DNA of 38,818 nucleotides, taken from NCBI GenBank assembly GCA_003222945.1, contig QHXM01000061.1:1-38818 (forward strand), given 5' to 3'. Positions 9,345 to 17,645 of the stretch are shown here, piece after piece. Positions within the stretch are counted from its first letter, which is position 1; every line of letters starts with the position of its first letter. Source of the stretch: Acidobacteriota bacterium. Lineage in GTDB: Bacteria; Acidobacteriota; Blastocatellia; Pyrinomonadales; Pyrinomonadaceae. A program made the position numbers and the translations under genes. The notes under the pieces are model-generated. The model did no database searches and was not told the DNA's origin. It saw nothing but the letters and a program-made list of their open reading frames with translations.

Positions 9345-9836
9345 TTATCTTGCGCCCTTCTTACGAGGTCTTCTCTTGCTCGCAAGATTTTTCACGCGGT
9401 AAGTGACAAGCACGCAGCCGTTCTTGAAAGGTCTTGATTCAATCAACTCGAGATCAATCTGATGATTCATTTCGAGAAAGAGAGGAATGCCGCGCCCCAG
9501 CAAGATGGGATGAATGTTTAAGACTATCTCGTCAACCAGATTTTCTTCAAGAAGCGTTTTCGCAAACTCGCCTCCGCCCATCAAAAAGATGTCCTTGCCC
9601 TCTTCACTCTTCAGCGCCCGGACGAACCCGGCGGCATCCGTCGAAACTATCTCGACCGACTGGTCTTCGCTCGCCTTCAACGTGCGCGAGAAGACATAAG
9701 TTTTCATGCCTGCGGAAGGATTGCTCTTGCCTTTGCTCATTTGAAGCGTGACCTCGAAGGTTTTCCGCCCCATCAGGATCGTGTCAATCGTCTTCCAGTA
9801 ATCTCTCAGGTATTCAGCCGCTTCCTTGCCCGACAT
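9345..9836 (-). pseudogene. DHFR/RibD-C family protein, apparently lacking its native start codon (homology-like frame extends to about 9908)
   Basis: MSGKEAAEYLRDYWKTIDTILMGRKTFEV...IFLMGGGEFAKTLLEENLVDEIVLNIHPILLGRGIPLF. In-frame upstream codons read KITYGCANSLDNYIARPDHTFDWI, then TGA at 9909-9911 with no canonical start. It may still be expressed from the internal ATG at 9836. Confidence 0.6.
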
Positions 9837-9922
9837 AATCCAGTCAAATGTGTGGTCCGGGCGCGCGATGTAATTGTCCAGGCTGTTAGCGCAACCGTAA
9901 GTTATCTTTCACGGCGCGAGAG

Positions 9923-10825
9923 TTGGCGCGGCGGCTTGAAGTTTCTGAGCGGACCATTCACAGGGACATGGAGGCGCTAGGCATGGCTGGCGTTCCCATA
10001 GCGTCAGAGCGCGGCTCGCACGGTGGCTGGATATTGATAGAGGGCTACGAGACTCGTCTGACCGGACTGAATGAAGCGGAGATTCAGGCGCTCTTTCTAA
10101 CAAGACCTCAGCGACTGCTTGCAGATTTAAGTTTAGATAAGGCATCGGACGCGGCGCTCATAAAATTGTCCGCCGCGCTCCCTGCGATTTTCCGGCACGA
10201 CGCAGACTATGCGCGCCAAAGAATCTACGTGGACGTGACGGGCTGGAATCCGCGCGAAGAGAAAGCGACCTCTCTTCACACGTTGCAGGAGGCCATCTGG
10301 CAGGAGCGCAAAGTCTCTTTCATTTATGGGCATGATGAATGCAGGGGTGAACGCATCGTTGATCCGCTCGGCCTGGTTGCGAAGGGAAGCGTCTGGTATC
10401 TGGTCGCGGCTGTTCAAGGCGTTGTCAGAAGTTATCGTGTCTCACGCATAGAGGACGCGCAAATGTTAGAGGAGACTGCCGTGCGCCCGAAAGGTTTCGA
10501 CCTCGCAGCGTTCTGGGAAGAGTCTTCTGCGAAGTTTAAGACGAACCTTCCGAAATACTCAGCCACGCTTCGCGTAAGTCCTGCTGCCATCCATCGCTTG
10601 CCTTACGGCGGAAGGTTCGCGCGCGTAGAGAAGGTTCACGCGAGCGGCGAGGACGGTTGGGCGAAAGTTTCTATGCGGTTTCAATTTGAAGAAGAGGCGT
10701 GTGAGTATGTCTTGAGCTTTGGAACGCAGGTAGAAGTGATTGAACCATCGGAACTGCGCGAGAAGGTTGTTGAGATGGCGAAGAGTGTGATTGACTTTTA
10801 CTCAACCAAACCTGAATTACTCTAA
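9923..10825 (+). CDS. YafY-type HTH + WYL domain transcriptional regulator, N-terminally truncated (TTG start or pseudogene)
   Basis: In-frame upstream codons give TARELARRLEVSERTIHRDMEALGMAGVPIASERGSHGGWILIEGY; WYL region WYLVAAVQGVVRSYRVSRIEDA. No ATG or helix-1 region upstream before a stop. Confidence 0.75.
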   Translation: MARRLEVSERTIHRDMEALGMAGVPIASERGSHGGWILIEGYETRLTGLNEAEIQALFLTRPQRLLADLSLDKASDAALIKLSAALPAIFRHDADYARQRIYVDVTGWNPREEKATSLHTLQEAIWQERKVSFIYGHDECRGERIVDPLGLVAKGSVWYLVAAVQGVVRSYRVSRIEDAQMLEETAVRPKGFDLAAFWEESSAKFKTNLPKYSATLRVSPAAIHRLPYGGRFARVEKVHASGEDGWAKVSMRFQFEEEACEYVLSFGTQVEVIEPSELREKVVEMAKSVIDFYSTKPELL

Positions 10826-10831
10826 CAAATT

Positions 10832-12886
10832 TCATTTGATGCTAACCACAACATCGCTCCGGCTCGTAGCGCCGCTCGCGGTTGTGACGACGACTGAAGC
10901 TGTGCCTGTTACGCCGTCCGGGATGCGGACGTTGATTTGGTCAAGGCCGCCAAAGTCGCCTGATGGTCCTGCGTATTCGACCGTTGCAGCCTGTCCTCCT
11001 ATGCGAACAGTGAGGGGCAGAGAGTTGCGCCAGCCCGTGCCGAAGAGCGCGACGACCGTAGCTTGCCCCGAAGTCTTAGCATTGAACGGAGAGCGCGTGT
11101 ACTGCATTCCAGATGTCATAAGCGCAACGCCCTCGCCTGCTCCGTTCTGTGAAATTGTAAAGAGTCCGGGATTGTCGTTTGAGACCGTGACATCGTCTGC
11201 CGCTATCACGTTGCCGTTCACGTAAACGACCACAGAGCCAACGCCTGCGCCCGCCGCGTCCGCAACATAAATATTGATCTGCGAATCGTTGAAGGAGAGC
11301 ACGGGAACTGTTCGCCCTTCTATGCGGACTTGAACGCCGCGCGCAGAAGCATCCGCGCTACTGTTGCCGCTTCTGCCTAGCGTCAAGCCTGTGCCGAAGA
11401 TTGTTGCGAGGCCGCCTTTCGCAGCGTTCCCGCGAAGGCTCGCGCTATTGGTCATCGTAAGACGTGCGATGGCGGGAAGCGCAGTCTCAACACCGAAGCT
11501 TAGACCTGAGAGCGCCTGCGTGCTTCCATTATCTGCGCTAGCGAAGATAGAGCCGTCGCGCAACACGCCGTTTAGCGCAGGGTCTGGGAAAGCATCAATC
11601 TGCGGAGTGCCCAAATTGCCTCCGTCTTTCGTAAGATCGGCTGCGCCCGAAGCATCCTCTATGACATAAACAGTTCCCTCGCGGTCCGTCGTGAGTCCAT
11701 GAAAGATTAAATTGTTATCAATCGAGAGACCTTCGACCACGACCACATCTCGATCAGCGCGCCCGTCCGAGTTATCGTCATAGAGCGCAAGCATCACAGT
11801 GTCGTTGCCGACCGAATGCGAGAAGACGACGCCGCGCGAGTTCGTTGCTATGTCGAGGGGAGCGTCGTTCGAGAAGCGATAACGATAGTAAGGTGTGGCG
11901 TCGAGCGTGTCCGGGATGCCGTCCGCGTTCGTATCGCGCACGATGCGCAACTCGTCGGAATCAAAATCTGCAATCAACAGATCGTTGTTCGGAAGCAGAG
12001 CGAGAGCGTTCGCGTTGTTGAGTTGATTGCTTCCCACATGGACGAGGATGCGCGAGAGTGAACTATCAAAGCCGCCAGTCGAAGGATCGCGCACAAGAAG
12101 CACGACGCCAGCCGAAGGCTCGTTGTTAGGATCATTCGGATTGCTGAAATTGTAGTAGCCGCTAGAAGAGACTATGACGAACTCACGCCCAGAGCGTGAC
12201 GTGCCGGAGACGACCGCAGCGGCTGAAGGAAGGCCGAAGTCGCGCTCCAGATCGAATGTGCTTGACGAATCGCGCACGTAATCGCCATTCGTATCGAGCG
12301 CCGTCACGAGCACACCAACGCGGCGATTGTTGAGCGTCGCGGAATAGACTTCATAGCGAGCGCCTGAGCGTGCAATCGCAACGTCAAACGCGCCGCCGCT
12401 CGCATCAAACGTAGTCCTTTCATCAGCCGCAAGATCGCCCGTCGCATCAACGTACTGCTCAACTGTTCCGGCTGAAGACTGGATATTCAACTCAGATGTG
12501 TGCAGAATCCAACTCAAGGGCGTGCCCGCCAGAATGCGCGGGAGTGAGACTGAATCCTGCTGCATAATGCTCGAAGCTAATTTGCTTCTGACAAGCCGCG
12601 CAGGAGGTTTCAGTTTATCAGTGCCCCCGCCTTCCGCTCTCATCTCATCGCCGGAAACAGAAGTGCGCTCAGGAAGCGTTGCTTTGATCTGCATGGGCGC
12701 GTATCCGCCTTTGCGCTTCCCAAGCGTGGATTCATTCGTGCGAGCATTGAGAGCGCGCTCAACATCCGGCTTGAGTCTTTCATCAACGCGGTTCTGAGCG
12801 CGTACTAAAGGAGCGAAGGGAGAGAGCGCGAGCAGACAAACGACGAGACTTGCGCTTGCTTTGTGATGTAAACTTTCGGTTCGCAT
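10832..12886 (-). CDS. Large secreted protein with C-terminal TIGR03437-type (Solibacter/Acidobacteria) domain
   Basis: Signal peptide MRTESLHHKASASLVVCLLALSPFAPLVRAQ; C-term GGLATIFGTGLTLG...VQVRIEGRTVPVLSFNDSQINIYV...DQINVRIPDGVTGTASVVV. Confidence 0.8.
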   Translation of the reverse strand: MRTESLHHKASASLVVCLLALSPFAPLVRAQNRVDERLKPDVERALNARTNESTLGKRKGGYAPMQIKATLPERTSVSGDEMRAEGGGTDKLKPPARLVRSKLASSIMQQDSVSLPRILAGTPLSWILHTSELNIQSSAGTVEQYVDATGDLAADERTTFDASGGAFDVAIARSGARYEVYSATLNNRRVGVLVTALDTNGDYVRDSSSTFDLERDFGLPSAAAVVSGTSRSGREFVIVSSSGYYNFSNPNDPNNEPSAGVVLLVRDPSTGGFDSSLSRILVHVGSNQLNNANALALLPNNDLLIADFDSDELRIVRDTNADGIPDTLDATPYYRYRFSNDAPLDIATNSRGVVFSHSVGNDTVMLALYDDNSDGRADRDVVVVEGLSIDNNLIFHGLTTDREGTVYVIEDASGAADLTKDGGNLGTPQIDAFPDPALNGVLRDGSIFASADNGSTQALSGLSFGVETALPAIARLTMTNSASLRGNAAKGGLATIFGTGLTLGRSGNSSADASARGVQVRIEGRTVPVLSFNDSQINIYVADAAGAGVGSVVVYVNGNVIAADDVTVSNDNPGLFTISQNGAGEGVALMTSGMQYTRSPFNAKTSGQATVVALFGTGWRNSLPLTVRIGGQAATVEYAGPSGDFGGLDQINVRIPDGVTGTASVVVTTASGATSRSDVVVSIK

Positions 12887-12919
12887 GATGAATCGCCACT
12901 TATGAGTTACCACTTATGA

Positions 12920-13043
12920 GTTGCCACTAGCACGAGCCTAGTGGGACAAGATTGGTAACGGAATTGATAGGCTTTAGCCGAAATCTTTCGGCTAAAGCCT
13001 GCCTCTCTCTTCATTGCCATCCTACAGCTAAAGCTGTAGGCAA
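12920..13043. repeat. Compound palindromic intergenic element, copy A
   Basis: gttgccactagcacgagcctagtgg; aggctttagccgaaa/tttcggctaaagcct (12969-12983 / 12986-13000); ttgccatcctacagct-aa-agctgtaggcaa (to about 13043). Confidence 0.75.
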
Positions 13044-13120
13044 TTTATCTAACAACTTAAATTCCAATATCATGTCCTTACAGTTCAAACTTTCTTAAAC
13101 CCCGGCGGACTCGGCGCATC

Positions 13121-15232
13121 TCAACGATTGTCCGGCTTTGACACTCGCGCTGGTCCGTCTTCGTTACGTTCACGCCGTTGCTCCGCTGGTTTCGACTCTT
13201 CCCGGCGCGGCGGAGCTTCCTGTTTAGGTTCTGGACGCGGCTCTTGCTTAGGCTCTGGCTTTGGCTCTGGACGAGACTCAGGCGGAGCAGGTCTCGGTTC
13301 TGGCCTCGACTCAGGTTTAGGCTCAGGGCGCGACTCCGGTATGCGTTCGGGTCTGGGCGAATACCTAGGCTCCGGGCGGCGTTCAGGCTCAGGCTTGGCT
13401 TCAGGTCTCTCTTCTCTTCGCTGTGGACGCTGCGTAGTCTCGCCGCCTTCGTTGTTGCGCGCGGGCGAGACGGGTCTTCGACGCGGCTCTGGTTCGCTTT
13501 CACGAATGGAGGGCTGCTCTTCGCTCGGCGACACGGTGCGACCTTCGCCCGGATTCACGCGCGCAGGTCGAGCGGGACGCTCATTCAAAGGTGTCGAAGA
13601 GTTTCCGTCGCCGCCGCGCTCAACCGCCGGGCGCTCCTGTGAACGATTGCGCGGAGGCCGAGCGACCGCGCCCGTGTTTACAGAATCAACGCCGACTCCG
13701 CCGTTCACATCAGCGCCAGAAACGGAGCGCGGCTCGCGCCCGTTGTAGAGCCGCGTGCGGCGAAGTTCAGTGTCGAGCGCCACACCCGGCAAACGCGTCG
13801 CCGCTCCCGTCGGACGCTCCGGCAACGCTCGTGTGAAACCTGTAGAAGAGGGTGAGCGCGCGGGCGCTGTAGTGGTCCGAGCCGTGCGGCGATCACTCTC
13901 CGCTCTGTTTGTAGCATCATCGCTTGGTGTAATCGGCAAGCGACCGCGCACGGGTTCAGTTGTGACTGCTCGACGCGCGATCTCATCCGCCGCTCGCTCA
14001 GGTCGCGCAGCGTGTCGCCCGAAGTCGCGCGCAGGCACACTTGTGATTGCTCGAAGGTAAGCGGGGTTCGTGCGCTGCAACCTTGCAAGATCGTTTGAGC
14101 GCAGAGCTTCAAGACGTTGATAGTAGCGGCTGCGCGGATCGCGTTGGCCGTAAGCTAACGGATACCAGCAGACGCGCTCGCCGTAAGATGTCGGGACATA
14201 GACGAAGACTACTAGCGCCGGACGCCACCAGTTTCTATGCTGAGTGTGCGTGCGCGGAACCCAGCACCAGTTGTTCTGGTAATAGACCCAGCGACCGTAG
14301 TGATAAGGCGCCCAGCCCCAGGGTTCATCCGCAACCCATGTCCAACCGTAAGGCGGACACCAGACCCAGTTGCCGTAACGATAGGGCGCCCAGTCCGTGT
14401 AACTGCTAACGCTCGCTCTGAACGGACTCCATACCCAACCGTAATCGTTTGAATAGACCCACTCGCCGTAAGCGTCCAACTCTTCAGCGCCCCAAACGTC
14501 TGTGTCGTAGTAAACGTCGCGCCCGTCGAAGTGAAGATTAGTGGCGAGGAATCGTTCGCGCTCGTCAACCCAGGTGTCCCAGTTGTCGCGCGCCTCCGCA
14601 TAATTCAAATTCCAGTCGCCCGCATCACTCCCGTTTGAGACGAGTTCGGCTGTGTGGCCCTCGCGCAAAGTAAAGCCGGATGTCTCCGAGTAGATTCGCG
14701 CCTGCCCGCCATCGCGCACGGTGAGCCGCACGCTTCCCGTATCAGAAACGTCAACGCGATAGAGGCCGCGATTTTCAGCAGCCAGAGTCGTTCCGGGAGC
14801 GTCAACCTCGAAATACTCTTTGCTGTGGTCAAGGCGCGCGAGCCGAAAGGTTGCAACACCTTCAGAGAGACTGAGCGCAACGCCTTCATCGCGCAGCGTA
14901 ACGAGGCGAAGGACGGAATCCGGTCCGATGCGAATGAAGTTGCGCGCGTCAATCTGTATTTCGAGGCGCGCATCCATCCCTGCCGTTGCGAGCGTGTCGC
15001 CTTCCACGAGCGGGACGTTGACGTGCGCCGTCTCCCAAGTGCGGCTGCCGCTTCGCTTCAATTGAACGTTGCCGCGAATCAGAGTCACACGAGCGACGCG
15101 CGCAGTCTCATCGTATTCATCCGCATCCTTTTCATCGTCTGCGCGGACCGGAACTGTGAAAGTTGCGAGCAAAAGAAAGAGCAGAAAGAGAGATGTAGAA
15201 AAGATAGGCCGCAAGTTGCGCATGGGCTTCAC
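13121..15232 (-). CDS. FecR domain-containing secreted protein with WP/YG-rich DUF6600-like region and Pro/Glu/Arg-rich C-terminal tail
   Basis: Signal peptide MKPMRNLRPIFSTSLFLLFLLLATFTVPVRA; FecR-like LIRGNVQLKRSGSRTWETAHVNVPLVEGDTLATA; YGEWVYSNDYGWVWSPF...WAPYRYGNWVWCPPYGWTWVADEPWGWAPYHYGRW; low-complexity PEPRPEPKPE tail. Confidence 0.88.
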   Translation of the reverse strand: MKPMRNLRPIFSTSLFLLFLLLATFTVPVRADDEKDADEYDETARVARVTLIRGNVQLKRSGSRTWETAHVNVPLVEGDTLATAGMDARLEIQIDARNFIRIGPDSVLRLVTLRDEGVALSLSEGVATFRLARLDHSKEYFEVDAPGTTLAAENRGLYRVDVSDTGSVRLTVRDGGQARIYSETSGFTLREGHTAELVSNGSDAGDWNLNYAEARDNWDTWVDERERFLATNLHFDGRDVYYDTDVWGAEELDAYGEWVYSNDYGWVWSPFRASVSSYTDWAPYRYGNWVWCPPYGWTWVADEPWGWAPYHYGRWVYYQNNWCWVPRTHTQHRNWWRPALVVFVYVPTSYGERVCWYPLAYGQRDPRSRYYQRLEALRSNDLARLQRTNPAYLRAITSVPARDFGRHAARPERAADEIARRAVTTEPVRGRLPITPSDDATNRAESDRRTARTTTAPARSPSSTGFTRALPERPTGAATRLPGVALDTELRRTRLYNGREPRSVSGADVNGGVGVDSVNTGAVARPPRNRSQERPAVERGGDGNSSTPLNERPARPARVNPGEGRTVSPSEEQPSIRESEPEPRRRPVSPARNNEGGETTQRPQRREERPEAKPEPERRPEPRYSPRPERIPESRPEPKPESRPEPRPAPPESRPEPKPEPKQEPRPEPKQEAPPRREESKPAEQRRERNEDGPARVSKPDNR

Positions 15233-15547
15233 GCTCCTTTAGTTTTGAAACGTCAAGAAGGGAGTCGCTCGCTTTCAGGCTTAAGGTTCAGGCGCAGGGC
15301 AAAAGCTTTTAAGAAAAGCTGCGCGCAGTCTGGAGAGAGAAAAGCTTCGTGCGAGTGCTTCGTATCTGCTATTGAGCGCCGAGAGCAAGACTCATGCCTG
15401 CGCTTTTATCAGAGTAAGTGTTTACTTCTTTTCTTAAAATTTTCTTGCGAGCGTAAGGCAGCCCGGCATTTGTTTATGCCAGATGGTGTGCGCTCCGGCA
15501 CTATATGGGATGAGAGAAGGAGAAGATCAGTGCAGCCTGCGGGTCGC

Positions 15548-15863
15548 GGTGTGGGATCAATGAACGCAGCCTTGAGGATAACGTACTCAAGCGTAGGATC
15601 AACGAGCGCAAGCCTGCGGAGAACGAGCGCAGACGTCGGATTAACGAACTCAGGCTTGAGATCAACGAGCGCAACGTTGAGGATGATGAGCGCAGGCTTG
15701 GGATTAACGAGCGCAAGGCTGCGGAGAATGAGCGCAAGCGTTCGTTCGTTATCCGCACGGCTGCGTTCGTCATAATCAGGCGTGATTTCGCTATAATCTG
15801 CCGTGATTTCGTTATCGTCACGGCAGATTTCGCTATAATCACGCCTGATTATGACGAACGCAG
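15548..15863. repeat. 21-bp tandem minisatellite with strand switch and terminal long palindrome
   Basis: About 14 consecutive 21-nt units (a 7-residue repeat in the reverse frame: LRSFSAA LRSLIPS LRSSSST LRSLISS LSSLIRR LRSFSAG LRSLILR LSTLSSR LRSLIPH). Perfect 26-bp arms 15761-15786/15838-15863 plus inner 12-bp arms 15795-15806/15818-15829. Confidence 0.88.
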
Positions 15864-15936
15864 GGCTGCGGGAAACATCCTCAAGCGTGCGCTAAGCCTA
15901 TGTTATGGCAAGTTTTATGGTCGCCCGGCATTGCAA

Positions 15937-17307
15937 TCAGCTATAGTTCCTCACCAGAATCGGGTGCGCTTCGGTGTTGAAGATTACTCTATCGAACTTC
16001 AGAGTTCGTGGCGGAGCGAATAGAAGATAGAAATATTTTAGCGTCTCAGCGAAAAGAAAGCTCTGCATTGAATCCGACTTCTCTTTCGTGACGACGCTTT
16101 TCAGGCTCGCGTAAGCTTCATCCGTCTTACAGTATTTGACGAAATCGTCGAACAGTCTCTTTCCCGCGCGCAGGTATTCGGGGTCTCTTGTGTAGTGATA
16201 AAGATAGTAGGTTGACTCGACTATCTCGGGGCGCAAAGGGTACGCGGCCTCCGTAACTTCCAGCGTTTTGTAGTTTATCTCTTCCGGCTCGATTCCGTAT
16301 TGCGCCCACATCTTGAAAGATGATGTCTGCAACTCGCGCGCTCTTGTGATGTTGCCTGAGAGAGCAAGCACGGCAGGGAAGAAGGCGTCGAGCGCGCCGT
16401 AGGTCGTAGAGGTGCGGCGGCCTGTGAGCATATCCGCGTGTCCGTACCAGAGTTCTGTCCCGACTTCATCCGCCAAATATTTGTTGATAGAAGCCACGCT
16501 CTCTCGCCACATGCGCTTGCAGTCTTTATCTTTGAAGAGCAGCCAGCACTTCAAAAGATATTCGTAGTAGCTATCTATCGCGCCGCTTATGTGGCTGTCC
16601 GTGCCGGTCCACTTTCCTGTATCAACATTTATCCTTGTTCCAACGAGTCCAAGCGCAGAGCGACGATTGTAAATCTCAACCAGTGCGCGCTTGGCTTTGT
16701 CGTAGAAGACGGGACGATGGGTGAGCCGACTCAAAGTGCCAAACTCTATCAGCAGAGTTCCTGCTTCGGCAGGATTGGTTTCAACGCCGCGAGTCTTTCC
16801 TGTTTTGAGATTGACGAATCTGTAGGGAAGCCCCGTTGGAGAATCGAAGACAGGCAAGAGCCTGTTTCCCAAATCTTCTGCGAGGCGCAGGAGACGTTTA
16901 TCGTTTGTGAGTTCGTAGCAGGAGAGAAGACCGCCCAGGAGACGTATTGTGACCTCGAAGTTTTGAACGTAGATGTCTTTGTCGAAAGAGAGATTTTCGA
17001 TGATGTAGTTCTTCGTGCTCGCGGCCTCGTCTTTCAAACCCATAAGGATCATCGTGTCCAGCGCGTCAACGGGCGTCATCAATAGAGACTCAGGCGCGTA
17101 CCAATCGTGATAGCTCTTGCTCAAGGGGCGCAGGTCGTCGTGCCCCCAAGCGTATTTTTTGTAACCGCGCCAAGCGTGCAGGAATTCCGAGCGCACCTGA
17201 TTGGCGAGTTCCTGTTTGTTGATAGAAGTTTGCGCGTGTGCGAAGTGAGAGTTGACAGTTGTTAGAGCGTAGAAGAGTAGAAAGGAGATTAATCGAAGAG
17301 TTCGCAT
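15937..17307 (-). CDS. Glycosyl hydrolase family 47 (class I alpha-1,2-mannosidase-like), secreted
   Basis: Signal peptide; WGHDDLRPLSKS...TPVDALDTMILMGLKDE; FEVTIRLLGGLLSCYELTND; GAIDSYYEYLLKCW; LRPEIVESTYYLYHYTRDPEYL; SDSMQSFLFAETLKYFYLLF; VIFNTEAHPI, all matching the recalled GH47 signature order. Confidence 0.9.
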   Translation of the reverse strand: MRTLRLISFLLFYALTTVNSHFAHAQTSINKQELANQVRSEFLHAWRGYKKYAWGHDDLRPLSKSYHDWYAPESLLMTPVDALDTMILMGLKDEAASTKNYIIENLSFDKDIYVQNFEVTIRLLGGLLSCYELTNDKRLLRLAEDLGNRLLPVFDSPTGLPYRFVNLKTGKTRGVETNPAEAGTLLIEFGTLSRLTHRPVFYDKAKRALVEIYNRRSALGLVGTRINVDTGKWTGTDSHISGAIDSYYEYLLKCWLLFKDKDCKRMWRESVASINKYLADEVGTELWYGHADMLTGRRTSTTYGALDAFFPAVLALSGNITRARELQTSSFKMWAQYGIEPEEINYKTLEVTEAAYPLRPEIVESTYYLYHYTRDPEYLRAGKRLFDDFVKYCKTDEAYASLKSVVTKEKSDSMQSFLFAETLKYFYLLFAPPRTLKFDRVIFNTEAHPILVRNYS

Positions 17308-17324
17308 AGATTATTTTGTCCAAG

Positions 17325-17488
17325 TTGCCACTAGCTTTAGCTAGTGGATCACGTTTAATAAAAAGTAGCGGGCTTTAGCCAAATTTAAGAAGGTTCAGGC
17401 TGAAGCCGAAACGAAATTCTTCTTTCTTAATTCGGCTAAAGCCTCTGCTTTTATCCAACTTCATCCCACTAGCTAAAGCTAGTGGCAA
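17325..17488. repeat. Compound palindromic intergenic element, copy B
   Basis: Terminal 23-nt perfect inverted repeats ttgccactagctttagctagtgg (17325-17347) / ccactagctaaagctagtggcaa (17466-17488), each nearly self-palindromic; inner arms ggctttagccaaatttaagaa / ttcttaattcggctaaagcc. Confidence 0.88.
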
Positions 17489-17645
17489 TCTATATATGTC
17501 AACAGAGATGAATCACTTCGCGCGACAGTTTATTGTGATGTCCATTGAATGTCACTAATAATCTAACAATGAGAGATAGCTTGATTTTGTGATAACCTGC
17601 GCGTGCATAGCTCCAGAATCCTTCTGATCTTAGCATGAGCCTTCG

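Noticed and set aside
13128-13748. 206-aa Gly/Ser/Arg-rich plus-strand ORF
   Set aside because: Complement of the low-complexity Pro/Glu/Arg-rich tail; long antisense frames are a by-product of that composition.
14654-15775. 373-aa plus-strand ORF opposite the FecR gene
   Set aside because: Antisense to a well-supported secreted FecR/DUF6600-like CDS and extends into the 21-bp minisatellite; no recognisable domain.
15501-15842. 113-aa minus-strand ORF with perfect 7-residue repeats
   Set aside because: Both strands stay open because the unit is 21 nt; more simply explained as a DNA minisatellite than a real protein.
15548-15863. Possible CRISPR array
   Set aside because: Units are 21 nt in total with only 7-9 nt variable parts, inverted pairs and strand switching; no cas genes and no 30-40 nt unique spacers.
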